Positions 11,787-23,215 of a stretch of DNA of 64,000 nt are shown in pieces (the stretch's first letter is position 1; each line of letters begins with the position of its first letter). Origin of the DNA: Combretum micranthum (lineage: Eukaryota; Streptophyta; Magnoliopsida; Myrtales; Combretaceae); assembly GCA_024138025.1 (NCBI GenBank), contig JAMXBD010000064.1, forward strand, positions 558,001 to 622,000. The letters are read 5' to 3'. The notes under the pieces are model-generated. The model had not been told where the DNA came from. It ran no database searches and worked only from the letters and a program-made list of their open reading frames with translations. Made by a program: the position numbers and the translations under genes.

Positions 11787-14640
11787 TATTTATATATGAT
11801 ATATATATATATCTATATATGGATAAGAGAGAATATTTTCTTTATAAGAAAAATAGATTTGAAACCAAATCTTTTAAAATAGTAAGTAATATCTTAATAA
11901 AATATATTATTTAGATTACATAATATCTACTTGACAATGAAATATTCTTTATATTATTTAATTTATTTTAGAATAAATAAATAATTCAATTTATTCTAAT
12001 CCTGAAATAAATGATGTTCCTATTAATTGTGTTATTATGTGTGGCCCTCTAGGTTTCTATACACATAGGTAATGTATTTTATAATAAACCAATGTGACCA
12101 TCTAGTAATAGTTATTGGTCATCCTATGTGATAAAATGGCTGTAAACCTCAACACTATGAATTGATTACTGCATAATTAAATCTCTTTATCAAAATATCC
12201 TAATTAAACCATTGTATATAATGTCATTACTGTTTAATCACTTTACTAGGTTCTTCAGATAAATTAGACTCAATAAAACTTGTTGTGGCCAGCGGCTATG
12301 AGTCACTATTATCTCAACCAAGCGGACAATGGATATTATCTTCCTAATTCAAGAGAGTAATAAATTCTATCTTGACTCATTATTGTTCTCTCTATATTTC
12401 ATATCGCACCCAATAATCGTATTATTTACGATTTATATTAAGATCGTGTTTAACAATATCAAAGCGCAACATTTTATATATATGATCTATTAATATCTCA
12501 AGTCTAAGGATTATTTACACCCATTCACATAAAGAAGGAATCAATGACATTAAACATATGGTATCCTCTATCAGCAAGTCGTGTCTAGTGTACCCATTTA
12601 ACCTCTGGATACTCACTTGTATAATTTATATATCTTTCCCTTGGTCCAGCAAGAATGACCTTTAGCTAGACAACGTGTCGGTCTAAATATCTATGTCCTC
12701 TCTAGACATTTATCCAACTAAAAACAAATTCTAGATAATATCATGTCTTGACATTCCCACTAATAATATACCTCATTACTATTCCAGAAATTTTCTAATT
12801 ATCTATGAAACTTTATTGTAAAATATATATGGGCAGAAAAGTATATAAATACAATAAATACCTGCATTTTATTAATAACAATCGTGAATACATTAAAAGA
12901 TATCTTGGCACATCGTGTACAATTACAAAATTATGGTCACTTGAAATAAAAATTAAATTTATACGCCAAATTTGTTAATAAGATTTTAACCATGCTTTTA
13001 CTTGCTCATTTGTTAATAAGAGGAAAGGTTAAAATTATTATAACTAATTTTATATTTTTCTTTTGCTCTTTTGTAGGATGATGATGTATTACAATGGTGT
13101 TTAAAGGACTTGTGGAAATCGTCACAATATAGCATATTAGAAATATTGCTAAAATTCTTATTGATTTTTGAGTTTGTTTAAGCTATATATTAATTGAAAA
13201 CCTTTTTATTGATTTGTATGATAGTGATTTGGAATAATTACTAATTTAAATGTATTGAAAACCTTATTAATTATTTGTAATATACGGATTTGGATAGGTA
13301 CTTATTGAAGTACATTAAGAACTTTGTACTTAAGAGATTTCTACTTGTTATTTAAATTCAAAGTTACAATTTATGAGTTCTATTATATTTACAATTTTCT
13401 TTATGACAAAATTATTATAACATTTACATTTTTTTATTACAAAACTAAAAAATAATACAAATTATGGATAATTGTTAACTATAATTATTATATTAAACCA
13501 TTATTTTGTAAACCGTTGCATTTGCTTGATAATAAAGTGTTGCCTATGTAATGAAAACTATTTTCTTTAATAATACAAACTATTACACTAGCTTTTACAA
13601 CCATGGTGTTAATTATGAAAACACACTAAAGGATACTCGCACGGGGAGGTGAGGTTTGTTGGTGGTGGTGCACACACAAACAATTTATTTTCATGCAATA
13701 GATCAGATTAAGCTTTTAACAGTAGTAGAACTAACAAAGCAGATAAAAATGTCGAATATAAATGAGATAGGAATACGGAAATTTAGCTAAGATTTAATGT
13801 GGAGTTCAGTCCATTTCCTACTCTTCACGATCCACAAATGCCTCCAATAAGAACTTCATAACCACTTTATTTATCACCAACAAAAACAAGCTCAAGATAA
13901 GCAATACACAAATTACAACACTTTAGGGAATGGAATATTTCCTTCACTCACTAGATGCTCTATTTAGATTTACAAATATGAGAATAGAGTACCAGAATGA
14001 TTTTCACTCTCTCACTTAAGATTTACAAATAATGAATAAGAGATCAAAAAGTTAAGTAAGAGAACTAGATTTGTTTGTTTACAAATGAAGGCTCACTTAA
14101 AGTTATATGAATCTGCATGTTAAAGAGTATTTATAGTTTTTAAAAATTTAAATGCCCGTTTAAGATAACGGCTGTTAGATAGTGATAATTAATGTGCGCA
14201 ATGGTTGCATATAATCGTCTACCAACTCGCCAGTCTCAAGTCCCACCAGCTCGCCCGTTCAAGGTCTTCATATATCATCCTTAAGTTTTTTCTTCATCGC
14301 GTTGTTGTCACGCCTCAAATCTTGGCCTTAACAGCTTTAGCTTTTGAAGTCACTGGACTGGCTTGCTAGTATGAAGAAAACATGTGTCGTGCCCTAAACT
14401 TTCTTCTTCGTACCTTTAGTTGAGTCTTGATTTAGGGCTCGACTATCTCTTTCCTTTGAAAAAGATAGACTGGCTTAATGGTGCTAAACTTGTAAGCACA
14501 AACATATTATATAAACAACACATATTTCTATACAAATATTGTATCAAACAAAAATTTTTTCATAACTTTAATCTTCATCAAAATCATATTTAAAATAATT
14601 CATTTTAACAAATTATAGGATAAACTGTTGGAGTTTATAT
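11787..14640. other. AT-rich stretch with no gene; possible insertion at ~13620-14630
   Basis: Nothing codes convincingly. Positions about 12030-12800 have a less AT-rich composition resembling retrotransposon leader or LTR DNA, without a partner repeat. The AACCGTTGC-type subterminal words of the CACTA candidate appear at about 13500 and again from 14640, so the less AT-rich block between (about 13620-14630) may be a later insertion into that subterminal region. Confidence 0.4.
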
Positions 14641-15512
14641 ATATATATACCATTGCAATAAGTTTATACGAACTGCTGCTTTTATCTGTAAAAACCGTTA
14701 TTTATATTAAACCTCAAAACCATTGCTTTAAATTCATACGACAATAGTTTTATCAAATGTTTCAAGTGGGTGTACTAACCATTGCCTTTTTAAAAGGCAA
14801 CATGGTCAAATGCTTCGGATGTAAAACCGTTATCTTATATTATAAGCAACGATTCAAAAGTCAATAGCAATAGTTTATCACTATTGCGCAAACATAAAAT
14901 GTTGTAGTGTATTAGAAGATTGTGTGTAATATTTCTTTAATAGTTACCTTGGACTATGCATAACATACATATGACAACTTAAATGACTTGTGCATATACA
15001 ATGTTTAAGAGTGTATAGGTTTACTAAGTCATAATGAGTGCTCACTCCACCACAAATTTAATTGCAAGTTCTCACTATTACAAGACAAATACAAAGGTGT
15101 TGTCGATGAGTTTTCTTGTTCGACCTTGTTTGGGCCTAGAATTAGAATTTCGACAGTATCATTAAACGATAGTATTTTACACTTTAATATGACTTTGATG
15201 CATCCTATTAGTATGTAATTAAAATGAGATTTTATATATTTCGTAATTATATTGAGACATAATTTCATAAAATGTTGAAAAATTAATGTTTTGTGAAAAT
15301 ATAATGAATTGCTAGTATTTTATTACTACAAGATTGATTTTTTTTGCTAATTATAGTTAGATGCTTCATGAAGTAGTCGACAAGAACTACAATATCAAGA
15401 ATGGAGACCATTATCCTTGAAAATACTCATGACATATGGTTGCAATATGATACCTTGTAGGTGCAGTATTAACACTTTGCTTATGGTTTTTTCACAAAAG
15501 ATCAAATACTAG

Positions 15513-15905
15513 TAAGTTTTATTGATGGTACCTAAACTTTTTTGTTTATAACATTTAGTACCTAAAATATTTTTTTTACGATAGTATCCAAACTTTTTAA
15601 AAGTTTCACTCACGATACTTTAAACAGATTCCGTCTATTTTTTGGTCCAATTGCAGACGTAGTAAACAGACTAGATTATAATATCATTTTTTCCATCCTA
15701 CTTGGCATTTTCATTATTTTTTAATTTTTTTCTTCACTTTTCTCGTTTTCTCTCTCCTTTCTCTCTTTCTCCCACTCCCCCCCTCCCCCCCCCCCCCCCC
15801 CCCCCCCCCCCCCGTCTTCTTCCTTCTCCTTCTTCCTCATTTTCTTCTTCTTTCTTCTGCAAATTGAAAAAAAAAAAAAAAAAAACTTATAATGGCAAAA
15901 CCCAT
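15513..15905 (+). repeat. Left terminal inverted repeat of the 4.55-kb Mutator-like element
   Basis: Pairs with about 19670-20063 in reverse complement. It contains a CT-rich section (15720-15880) interrupted by a run of 29 C, and an A-run at 15867-15885. A frame through this section encodes a run of prolines and is not considered a gene. Confidence 0.8.
15785..15813. repeat. Poly-C run of 29 bases
   Basis: An uninterrupted run of 29 C inside the left inverted repeat. The matching site in the right repeat is ordinary CT-rich DNA, so the run expanded after the repeat formed or its length is a sequencing artefact. Confidence 0.9.
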
Positions 15906-15939
15906 TAATTTTTTTTTTCTAACTTTCTCTTCTCTCCTC

Positions 15940-16260
15940 TTCTCAAATGGGTTTAGGCGGTGGTGGCGATTCGTATTTTATTTGGGTGAGAGACAACTTC
16001 ATGTTCTTTGACCTCACGATCTCACTTTCTCTCTCTAACATGCTTCCTCTCTCTAAACCTCCATTAAAGAGCTTTTCCAAGTTTTACCTCTCTCTAAGAA
16101 TCACAACCAAAAACCTATCAACAGATAGATCCATTGCCGACCACATCATAGTACGTTAAAGAAAATACAAAGAATTGATATGTACAACAAATAAAGCTTT
16201 TTATATATTTATATTAGAATTTTTATTCACTGGTGATGCGTGTTCGACATGGATCTTGAA
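15940..16260 (+). other. Gene-like interior segment of the Mutator-like element
   Basis: A 70-codon frame (15947-16159) starts after a CT-rich leader-like tract and begins MGLGGGGDS. The peptide is serine/leucine rich and unrecognised. Similar frames in Pack-MULEs are often captured first exons, but no donor gene is present in the window, so this is only a possibility. Confidence 0.25.
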
Positions 16261-17064
16261 TTTCCTAGACTCTAAGAATCAAATAACGGACCTTGACCCG
16301 ATGAAATATTTAGAATCAGATCTGAAACTTCATGAATCTTGGTATAATTAAATAGAATTAACCTCAACCCTATGGTTAAGTAACCCAAAAAACCTTGATA
16401 TGATGATCGCAACCCTATTAGATATACCGAACTAGAATCTTGGTATAATGATGAACTCAACAAGAATTCAAATTCTTGAATAAATTCCAAGTTCTCAAAA
16501 GAACTTAAAGAGAAAGGATTTCTTTCAAATTGTATTTCACAATGAAAAATGTATTCTAAAACTGTCCCATTACAATAAACACTTAGGGCTATATGTAATA
16601 AACTAAGGAAACTCAAAAGTCACATTTAAAAATTAAACTGCTCACCTGGAAACTCAAAAGTCACAATTAAAAATTAAACTGCTTGCTCGAAACTCAAAAG
16701 TAACGATTAAAAATTAAACTACTTGCAAAAGAAGGTTAGCGACCTTAATTATACGGCGGCGGTGTACTTGGAACATTGGAGGTGTACACAGGCGGGGTAC
16801 AAATCTCTATTATGATAGAATGAAAGCCAACTATTCTGTGATTTAGGCCGGTGGTGTTGTCTCTTAAACTGGCAGTGTTGAACTAAAAGAGGCATTTTTG
16901 GCTTGGATTTCCATTTATATTGTTGTGTTGTCTTCTTGAGTTGTGGAAATGCTCATTAAAGTCTTTATTTTTTGTTCAAAGTCGATGTTGGTGAACTTGG
17001 AGTGATCTTCAACAAACTTTTGCACAAATCCTTGAAATCTTTCCCGAAGCTTCTTGGCTCTATT
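16200..17064 (-). mobile_element. Probable 3' untranslated/LTR sequence of the minus-strand gypsy fragment
   Basis: This lies directly downstream (on the minus strand) of the end of the gypsy pol fragment, where a 3' UTR and LTR are expected. No second LTR copy is present for confirmation. It contains a three-unit tandem repeat at 16608-16726. A 114-codon minus-strand frame at 16272-16616 has no recognisable domain and is not called as a gene. Confidence 0.4.
16608..16726. repeat. Three ~40-bp tandem repeats
   Basis: The unit GAAACTCAAAAGTCAC followed by A/T/G-TTAAAAATTAAACTGCT repeats at 16608-16648, 16649-16688 and 16689-16726 with few differences. Confidence 0.9.
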
Positions 17065-18931
17065 TCATGTAATCATCCCATCAGGAACTTGAATTTGTTG
17101 AGGTAAACTTGATGCAATTGTATCTTCATCATTCCCCTTCTTTTCAAAAGGATTCATCTTCAAACCAGCTTCACCTACATCAAAAGGACTTAAATCAGAA
17201 ACATTAATAGTAGCACTTACATTGTACTCACCTGGTAAATCTAGCTTGTAGGCATTGTCGTTGATCTTTTCTATCACTTGGAATGGTCCATCGCCTCTAG
17301 GCTCCAATTTTGATTTCCTTTGAGATGGAAATCTCTCTTTTTGGAAGTGTATCCACACCCAATCACTGGTTCAAACGTGATTTTTTCCTGCCCTTATTAG
17401 CTTGTTAAGCAGATTGCTCATTTCTCTTTTCAATTCTCTATAGCGCCTGTTCATGCAATTTCTTGACAGTTTCTGCCGTCTTCTTGCCATCCAAGCTGGT
17501 TCTTTCATTAACGGGTAAAGGCAATAAATCTAAAGGAGTTAATGAATTAAAACCTTAAACAACTTCAAATAGAGAAAAAACCAGTAGTAGAATGAACAGT
17601 GCGATTATATGCAAATTCAACAAATGGTAAACAATCTTCCCAAGACTTCAAATTCTTTTGAATTACAGCTATTAGCAAATTCGTCATTGTCCTATTCACT
17701 ACTTCATTTATCCATCAATTTGTGGATGACCAGCAGTAGAAAACAATAACTTAGTTCCCATTTTGCTCCACAAAACTCTCAAAAAATGGCTCAAAAACTT
17801 GATATTCCGGTCATTTACAATGCTTTTAGGCACTCCATGTAACCTAACAATCTCCTTAAAGAATAAGTTAGCAATATGAGATGCATTGTCAGTTTTATAA
17901 CAAGCAATGAAGCGTGTCATTTTAAAAAATCTATCAACAATAACTAAAATTGAATCACAACCCCTCTTGGAACTAGGTAAACCCAAAACAAAATCCATAA
18001 ATAATATCAATCCATGGCTCACTAGGAATAGGTACAGGGGTATACAATCCATGAGGCATCACCTTAGATTTAACTTTTTTGCAAGTAACACATCTACTAC
18101 AAATCCTTTCTACATCCATTCTCATATGAGGTTAATAAAAATGTTCATTTAAAATATCTAAGGTTTTAGTTACACCAAAATGCCCCATTAATCATACACT
18201 ATGAGATTCTCTAAAAATTAATTCTCTTATTAAACATTGAGGAATATGCAAGTTTCCCTCTCTAAACAAAAATCCCTCATGTCTATAAAACTTGTTAAAA
18301 GCTCCCTCTTCACAAACAACAAAAACAATAACAAAATCAAGATTAACAACATATAACTCTTTAACATGCTTAAAACCTAGCAATTTTGCATTAAGAGTTG
18401 ATAGAAGGATATACCTACGTGATAATGCATCAGCAACCATATTTTTTTTACCTTGCTTGTAGTTGATCACATAGGGAAAAGTCTCAATAAACTCCATCCA
18501 TCTGGCATGTCTCTTATTCAATTTCCTTTGTACTTTCAAATGCTTCAGTGATTCATGATCTTTATGGATGACAAATTCCTTTGGCCACAAGCAGTGTTGC
18601 CAAGTCTCCAATGCTCTCGTCAATGCATATAGCTCATTGTCTTAAGTAGGATAAGTCAATGGCACTCCATTTAGCTTTTCACTGAAATATGCTATTGGCC
18701 TGCCCTCCTACATTAGCACAGCTCCAATGCCAATGCCAGATGCATCGCATTCAATTTCAAAAGCCTTAGAAAAATCAGGTAAAGACAACAAAGGACCAGA
18801 ACATAATTTTTCTTTAAGCAAATTAAAAGCTTTTTCCTATGCTTCACCCCATTTAAATCCAACAGATTTTTTCACAACTTTAGTCAATGGCACTGTTAAA
18901 GTGCTAAAGTCTTTTACAAAGCATCTATTTC
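17065..18931 (-). pseudogene. Ty3/gypsy pol fragment: RT tail, RNase H, integrase, C-terminal domain
   Basis: On the minus strand, from high to low coordinates: the end of reverse transcriptase with the start of RNase H (about 18931-18630, interrupted by stops); RNase H end and the linker to integrase (18623-18192, 143 open codons, containing [10 protein letters not shown] and VADALSRR blocks); the integrase core (18052-17708, containing [16 protein letters not shown] and IVRLHGVP blocks); and the C-terminal part (17358-17065, containing an RGDGPFQV block and an LSPFDV block). Between 17707 and 17359 the frame is broken. The gag and most of RT are missing. It has the gypsy domain order and is defective. 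It belongs to a lineage distinct from the copy at 1-2400. Confidence 0.9.
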
Positions 18932-19010
18932 GTGTAATCATCCCTTTAGGAACTTGAATTTGTTGAGGTGAACTTGATGCAATTGTATCTTCATCAACTT
19001 GTCATCCCTA
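18932..19010 (-). pseudogene. Second copy of the gypsy pol 3' end joined into RT
   Basis: Positions about 18932-18995 repeat, in the same orientation, the sequence at 17067-17132 that encodes the last residues of pol (shared block GGAACTTGAATTTGTTGAGG). It abuts the reverse transcriptase fragment abruptly at about 18931. So a pol 3' end lies upstream of an RT interior, an order no intact element has. It marks a rearrangement or a tandem pair with deletion. Confidence 0.8.
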
Positions 19011-19670
19011 CTTAGTACTTTACTAATAAAGTTTTTTGATAAAACTCATTAACAAATCATAGAACCTTATCAAGAGATCCAACAATCAATAATGAAGACC
19101 ATTTAAATGCAAGTTCGCACTAAGCAAAATTAAGGAGTAGGACGCGATGGTCAAAGATGGTCTCGAATTGAGCTGCGTGTCTCAGCTTTCTCCGATTTGC
19201 ATGTAGTAACATTGGTTTTGGCCATCAAATTCGCTACAAATGATGTTGTAGCTATTGAAAGTGGTTGAAGATGGGTTGTGACAAAGATGGTGTCAACCTT
19301 CACGATGGATTGTTTCCAAATGGTGATTCGCTAGTCCGTGGGTCTGTGTGTGCCAAAGTTCGTGTAGTAGTCGATATTTGGAAGGAATGAGGATGGTGTG
19401 AAGGTGTTGTGTTGAGGTTGAAGATGGTGGATTTGCGAGTTGACTCAGTTTAGTTTCAGCTTTGGTGAGGAAACTACCGGACTAAGGAATGGGATGAGTG
19501 ATCTTGATTTGTTATGTGATGGAGAAGAAGGAGTCTATGGAAGTTTTCGTTTGCTTGGGTTAGTGTGTGTGAGAGAGAGAGAGGTTCTTCTAAGGAAGGA
19601 GACAATGGTGTCCGAAGGGAGAGAAGATGGGTTTGTGGAAGAAGATGGAGCTTTATGGCTGGAGGGAGAT
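19011..19670 (+). other. G+C-richer interior segment of the Mutator-like element, unassigned
   Basis: Positions 19140-19680 are clearly richer in G than neighbours and hold overlapping + strand frames (77 codons at 19440-19673 is the longest). No domain is recognised. The composition resembles a first exon or leader of a plant gene, so it may be captured host DNA. Confidence 0.3.
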
Positions 19671-20063
19671 TGATTTTCCTTTTGTTTTGTTATCATTACA
19701 TTAAAGTAATGATTTTTAATTTGAGTTTTTCCATTTTAAGTTTTTTTTTCTAATTTAGAGAAGAAAGAAGAAGAAAAAGAGGAAGAAGAAAGAGAAGAGA
19801 GAGCTAAGAGAGAGAGAGAGGAGAGAGAAAGTGAGAAAAAGTAAAAAAACATTAAAAAATAACAAAAAGACCAAGTAAAAAGAAAAAATAATATTATAAT
19901 AAGGCATGTTTGTGACGTCAGCAATTGGACATGAATATGAACGGTATCTGTCCAAAAGTACTCTTTTAAAAAGTTTGAGTATCGTTGTTGTAAAAAAAAA
20001 TTTTCAGGTACTGAAGTGTTATAAACCAAAAGGTTCAAGTACTGCCCATGAAACTTACCTATT
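19670..20063 (-). repeat. Right terminal inverted repeat of the 4.55-kb Mutator-like element
   Basis: Reverse complement of the left repeat with moderate divergence and several short indels. Two minus-strand frames (19736-20038 and 19755-19955) run through it only because the CT-rich strand has few stops. Confidence 0.8.
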
Positions 20064-20087
20064 AAATACTAGTCTATTTATTAAAAT

Positions 20088-20338
20088 AATGTCACGAATG
20101 GTACATGGACTTTAGTAAAATATGCAATTAGGTACCTGAATTTTAAATATAATCAATTTAGAATATAAACTTTGAAATAGATCAATTTAGTACTTGAAAG
20201 AATTGACGGAGGCATAATTAGCTGGCATAAAAAGTTTTTTAAATACTAAATTGGTCGATTTCAAAGTTTTGATCAATTTTTAAAATTTAAGTATTTAATT
20301 ATATATTTTATCAAAATTTAAGTATCATTTATCACATT
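20088..20338. mobile_element. Fold-back MITE, ~250 bp
   Basis: The two halves are inverted copies: the left half (AATGTCACG, GTAC, AAAATATGCAATTA, then ACTTTGAAAT and ATCAATTTAGTA) matches the reverse complement of the right half (ACTAAATTGGTCGATTTC ... TTAAGTATCATTTATCACATT). A related copy lies at 30731-31013. A target duplication is not obvious. Confidence 0.65.
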
Positions 20339-20528
20339 AATCCTTATTTATTTGTTTGTTTTGGAAAAAATTACATTATAGAGTATAAACTTTTGGAGTT
20401 AGTTTTAAATAGAAGAGTGAAGATTTTAATAATTCAAATAAAAGGTCAGTGTTATTATCGTGACACTCAAAATACCATATCACCTAGACACAATAACATC
20501 ACATTGACATCATTTTAGTTATCATTTA

Positions 20529-21242
20529 TAGAGCTGGACAAATGGGTTATGGCCCGCGGGCCAACCCGTTTAACCCACTTTAAAAACGGGTTAGGGCCAG
20601 CTTTTTTAGCCCTTTTAAAAGTGGGTTAATTTTACCCAACCCACTTAATCGGTGGGCCAAAGTGGGCTAGCCCGCGGGTTAAGTGGGTTGACTCACCAAC
20701 CCATTTTTATAAAAATAAAATAAATAATTATAGGGTAAATATGTATTAATGAAGGTTATTCTTGAGATTTTTTATACTTGAGATTAAATTTATGTGTTAA
20801 TTATAACAAAGAATGACAAATTGATGCACGTGCACCATAAAATTTTATAAAATATATTATTATTGTTTTAAATGAAATATATTATCTAATAAGTTATTTT
20901 ATAAAACTTATTTTTATATAAAAAGTAATGAAAATAATAATGAAATTAATAATTAATATATATAACCTTATAAAACTCTCTTTTTTATTATATATCTTAT
21001 TCAATTAGTATAAATAAGTTAAATGGGTCAACTTGATCCATTTAACTCACAAAATATGTAAGTGGGCTAAAATGATCAAAAAGTGGGCTGACCCGTTTAA
21101 CCCATGGACTAAAATGTGTTAGGTCAGAATCAGGCAATTTTGGCCCGTTTTTAAAGTGGATCAAAATTTTTTTGCCCGTTTAACCCACGGGCCAAAGTGG
21201 GCCGGATCGGGTTGACCCGTTTAATCCACTTGCCCACCTCTA
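20529..21242. mobile_element. hAT-type non-autonomous element, 714 bp, perfect 8-bp target duplication
   Basis: ATCATTTA flanks both sides (20521-20528 and 21243-21250). The ends read TAGAGCTGGACAA and, in reverse complement, TAGAGGTGGGCAA. Both subterminal regions are dense in GGGTTAA/CCCGTTTAACCC words, and the middle is very AT-rich. Eight-base duplication and TAGNG-type ends fit the hAT superfamily. No transposase is encoded. Confidence 0.92.
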
Positions 21243-21574
21243 ATCATTTATCTTCTATTTAAAAATATTAAAAATATATATATAATATATATATATATTA
21301 TCTGGATCCATGATGATCTCTTACTTTTTTTTTTATTTTTTTCTCTCTTACAGATAATGCACAACAGTAAATAAAAAAAAATCTAAAAGTCGTTCAAAGA
21401 CGACAAAAGCGATGGCGTCAGTCTGGACAAATCTCGTGCTCTAATCTTGTCCTGTCCTTTTTGGAGTTGTCGGAATATCCTTCTATGCTACGTTTTTAAA
21501 ACAGACAAAGGAGTGTTGCTTTCCTAGCAACATGAACAAGAAAAGACTTCTATATCACATATAATAATGACCTG

Positions 21575-22440
21575 CGCCTGCATTAATTAAATTTTGTCAA
21601 TTTTTTTTAATAATACAAGCACAACTTGCAAATTGGTGAAAATTACTATCTTAATGTAATTTAGAATAAAATTTAAACACATAAATCTTTTGCATCTATT
21701 AAAATGTGCAATTAAGATATGGTTTATTTATTTTCATAACAATATATAGGTATTCGGGTAACTTAAAAAAAAAAAAGATGCATTTTTAAAGGTACAAATT
21801 TTTCCATATACTTTTAAAAATGAAATCTCATCAAAGAGAACATCATTCCTCACATGATTACAAAATAATTGGAGACAAATTTGATTATGATGAAGAGTAA
21901 GATATAAAATTTAAAATGAAAAGAAAAGGCATATTTCTTCTTGAGAAGGATAACTATAATTTATCTCCAGGACAAAACTTATGATACTTGCTCTTTGTAT
22001 TTAATGAAAGAGTTTATACCGGTTGATATAGAAGTTTATATGCACAAAATTCTCATAATACAACCAAACAACAAAGAAAGGAAATATATATACATATATA
22101 TAAGGAAAACCCAGATGAATTAACACTAAAACCACAACAGTGAAGCAGGAAATTCAATATATTGAGAAACATAATATTTTTATTAGATGAATGAATCCTC
22201 TACTATATGAACCCAACTACAAATCTACACATAGGCCACCTATAAACCTTCCACCACCGCCATTCGGTTTGGCTGAAAACGTGCATGGTGTCTTGGCACC
22301 AACTGGTCCATTTGTCTCTATGCCCTATCAGACATTGCAAGCTCCAATCCACCTCTTGAATAATATAAAGTTGACTTAAAATCTTATAACCTGAAAGATA
22401 TACATTCCCCCTTAGCATCTAACAGGAGCGGTAACTTCCT
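21575..22440. repeat. Copy 1 of the Csl-upstream module
   Basis: This stretch, 1.6-2.5 kb upstream of the cellulose synthase-like start codon, contains marker blocks seen again elsewhere: CACAACTTGCAAAT, GTGAAAATTACTATCTT, GAAATCTCATCAAAGAGAAC, AAAAGGCATATTTC, AATTCAATATATTGAGAAA and CCCTATCA. Similar blocks in the same order recur at about 37.7, 42.5, 44.0, 51.0, 56.0 and 56.8 kb. It encodes no protein; frames at 22191-22418 are open on both strands and unrecognised. Confidence 0.75.
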
Positions 22441-23198
22441 GCACAGGATAATTACCCTCATCATACTATTATTCTGGTCCTTTAGGCTTATAATATATAA
22501 ATATAATATGATTCGCACTTCCAAAATTTTGATTTACACGAAATACAGTCTAATATTTTTATTTATATGGTATATACATTGGGTTAAAATAGTAGATCTT
22601 GATCTGTAAAAAGGACCACTTTAAGTCAATCTCAACACGAGTTGGAAATCTAGCATAATCCAATTTAGAGTTGTCATCTCATGAGCCCAATCTTTTAGAC
22701 CCACAAACAAATATGTCTGACATGATTTCAATGGGACTGTCAAATCCACGAGCTTTGGTCCTAGACCCAAGAGTCATGGCGGTCTAATTTTTATTTATTT
22801 TTATAATTAAAATAAAAAGATTTAAAAATAATATAAATATTAGTCTAGAAGACGTTATAGTCTTTGACGCAATCTATTTTGTAAAAAAATTACCGATGCA
22901 CATATATTGGCACATATTCACATCGAATTTTATTTGTAGTATTAATAACGTGAAATTATAAAAAAGCTCTAGAAGTTATAAAAAATTAAAAAAAAAAAAG
23001 TTTAGCTCCATATTGTTAAACAACGAGATTTTAGTAGCATTTTATATAAATCAAACTATAGCATACTCATTTACATTTACTTTTTATGATAAATTAAATG
23101 TTGTCAATAATATTTACTTACTAATTACTATTTAGATAAAATAGTATTAATTTTGAATAACATTTCTTTTCCTTTATTCTCCTTTTCTTCAATTTTTT

Positions 23199-23215
23199 TT
23201 TTTTTTTTTTTTTTT
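23199..23215. repeat. Poly-T run
   Basis: A homopolymer T run in the distal upstream region of the cellulose synthase-like gene. Confidence 0.7.

Larger units (their letters stand above)
6072..14909. mobile_element. Candidate CACTA (En/Spm) element, non-autonomous and nested with other insertions
   Basis: The right end reads inward as CACTACAACATTTTATG and the left end as TACTACAAAAAGAATTATAG, a CACTACAA-type terminus with one C-to-T change. The flanking triplets are TAC (6069-6071) and TAT (14910-14912), close to the 3-bp target duplication CACTA elements make. Both ends carry repeated subterminal words of the AACCATTGC / AACCGTTGC kind (near 6120, 13510, 14650, 14710 and 14777), as CACTA ends do. 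No transposase was found inside; the interior holds a Mutator-like element, a Helitron-like segment and unassigned DNA. The imperfect terminus and target duplication keep confidence moderate. Confidence 0.5.
15513..20063. mobile_element. 4.55-kb Mutator-like element with ~0.4-kb inverted ends and a perfect 9-bp target duplication
   Basis: AAATACTAG occurs immediately before 15513 (15504-15512) and immediately after 20063 (20064-20072). The left end and the reverse complement of the right end align from the tips inward for roughly 400 bases: TAAGTTT...GTAC...AAC, a TTTATAACA block, an AACTTTTTAAAAG block, a GTCCAATTGC block, then a shared CT-rich tract and TTCTTCTTTCTTCT. Long inverted ends plus a 9-bp duplication are the hallmark of Mutator-like elements. 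No transposase was seen. The interior carries rearranged gypsy pol on the minus strand and other gene-like, G+C-richer pieces, so it is Pack-MULE-like in layout. Confidence 0.85.

Noticed and set aside
15702..15908. 68-codon frame encoding a run of prolines
   Set aside because: It is produced by the poly-C run and CT-rich inverted repeat of a transposon.
22191..22418. Frames open on both strands in the Csl-upstream module
   Set aside because: Other copies of the module do not keep either frame, so coding is not supported.
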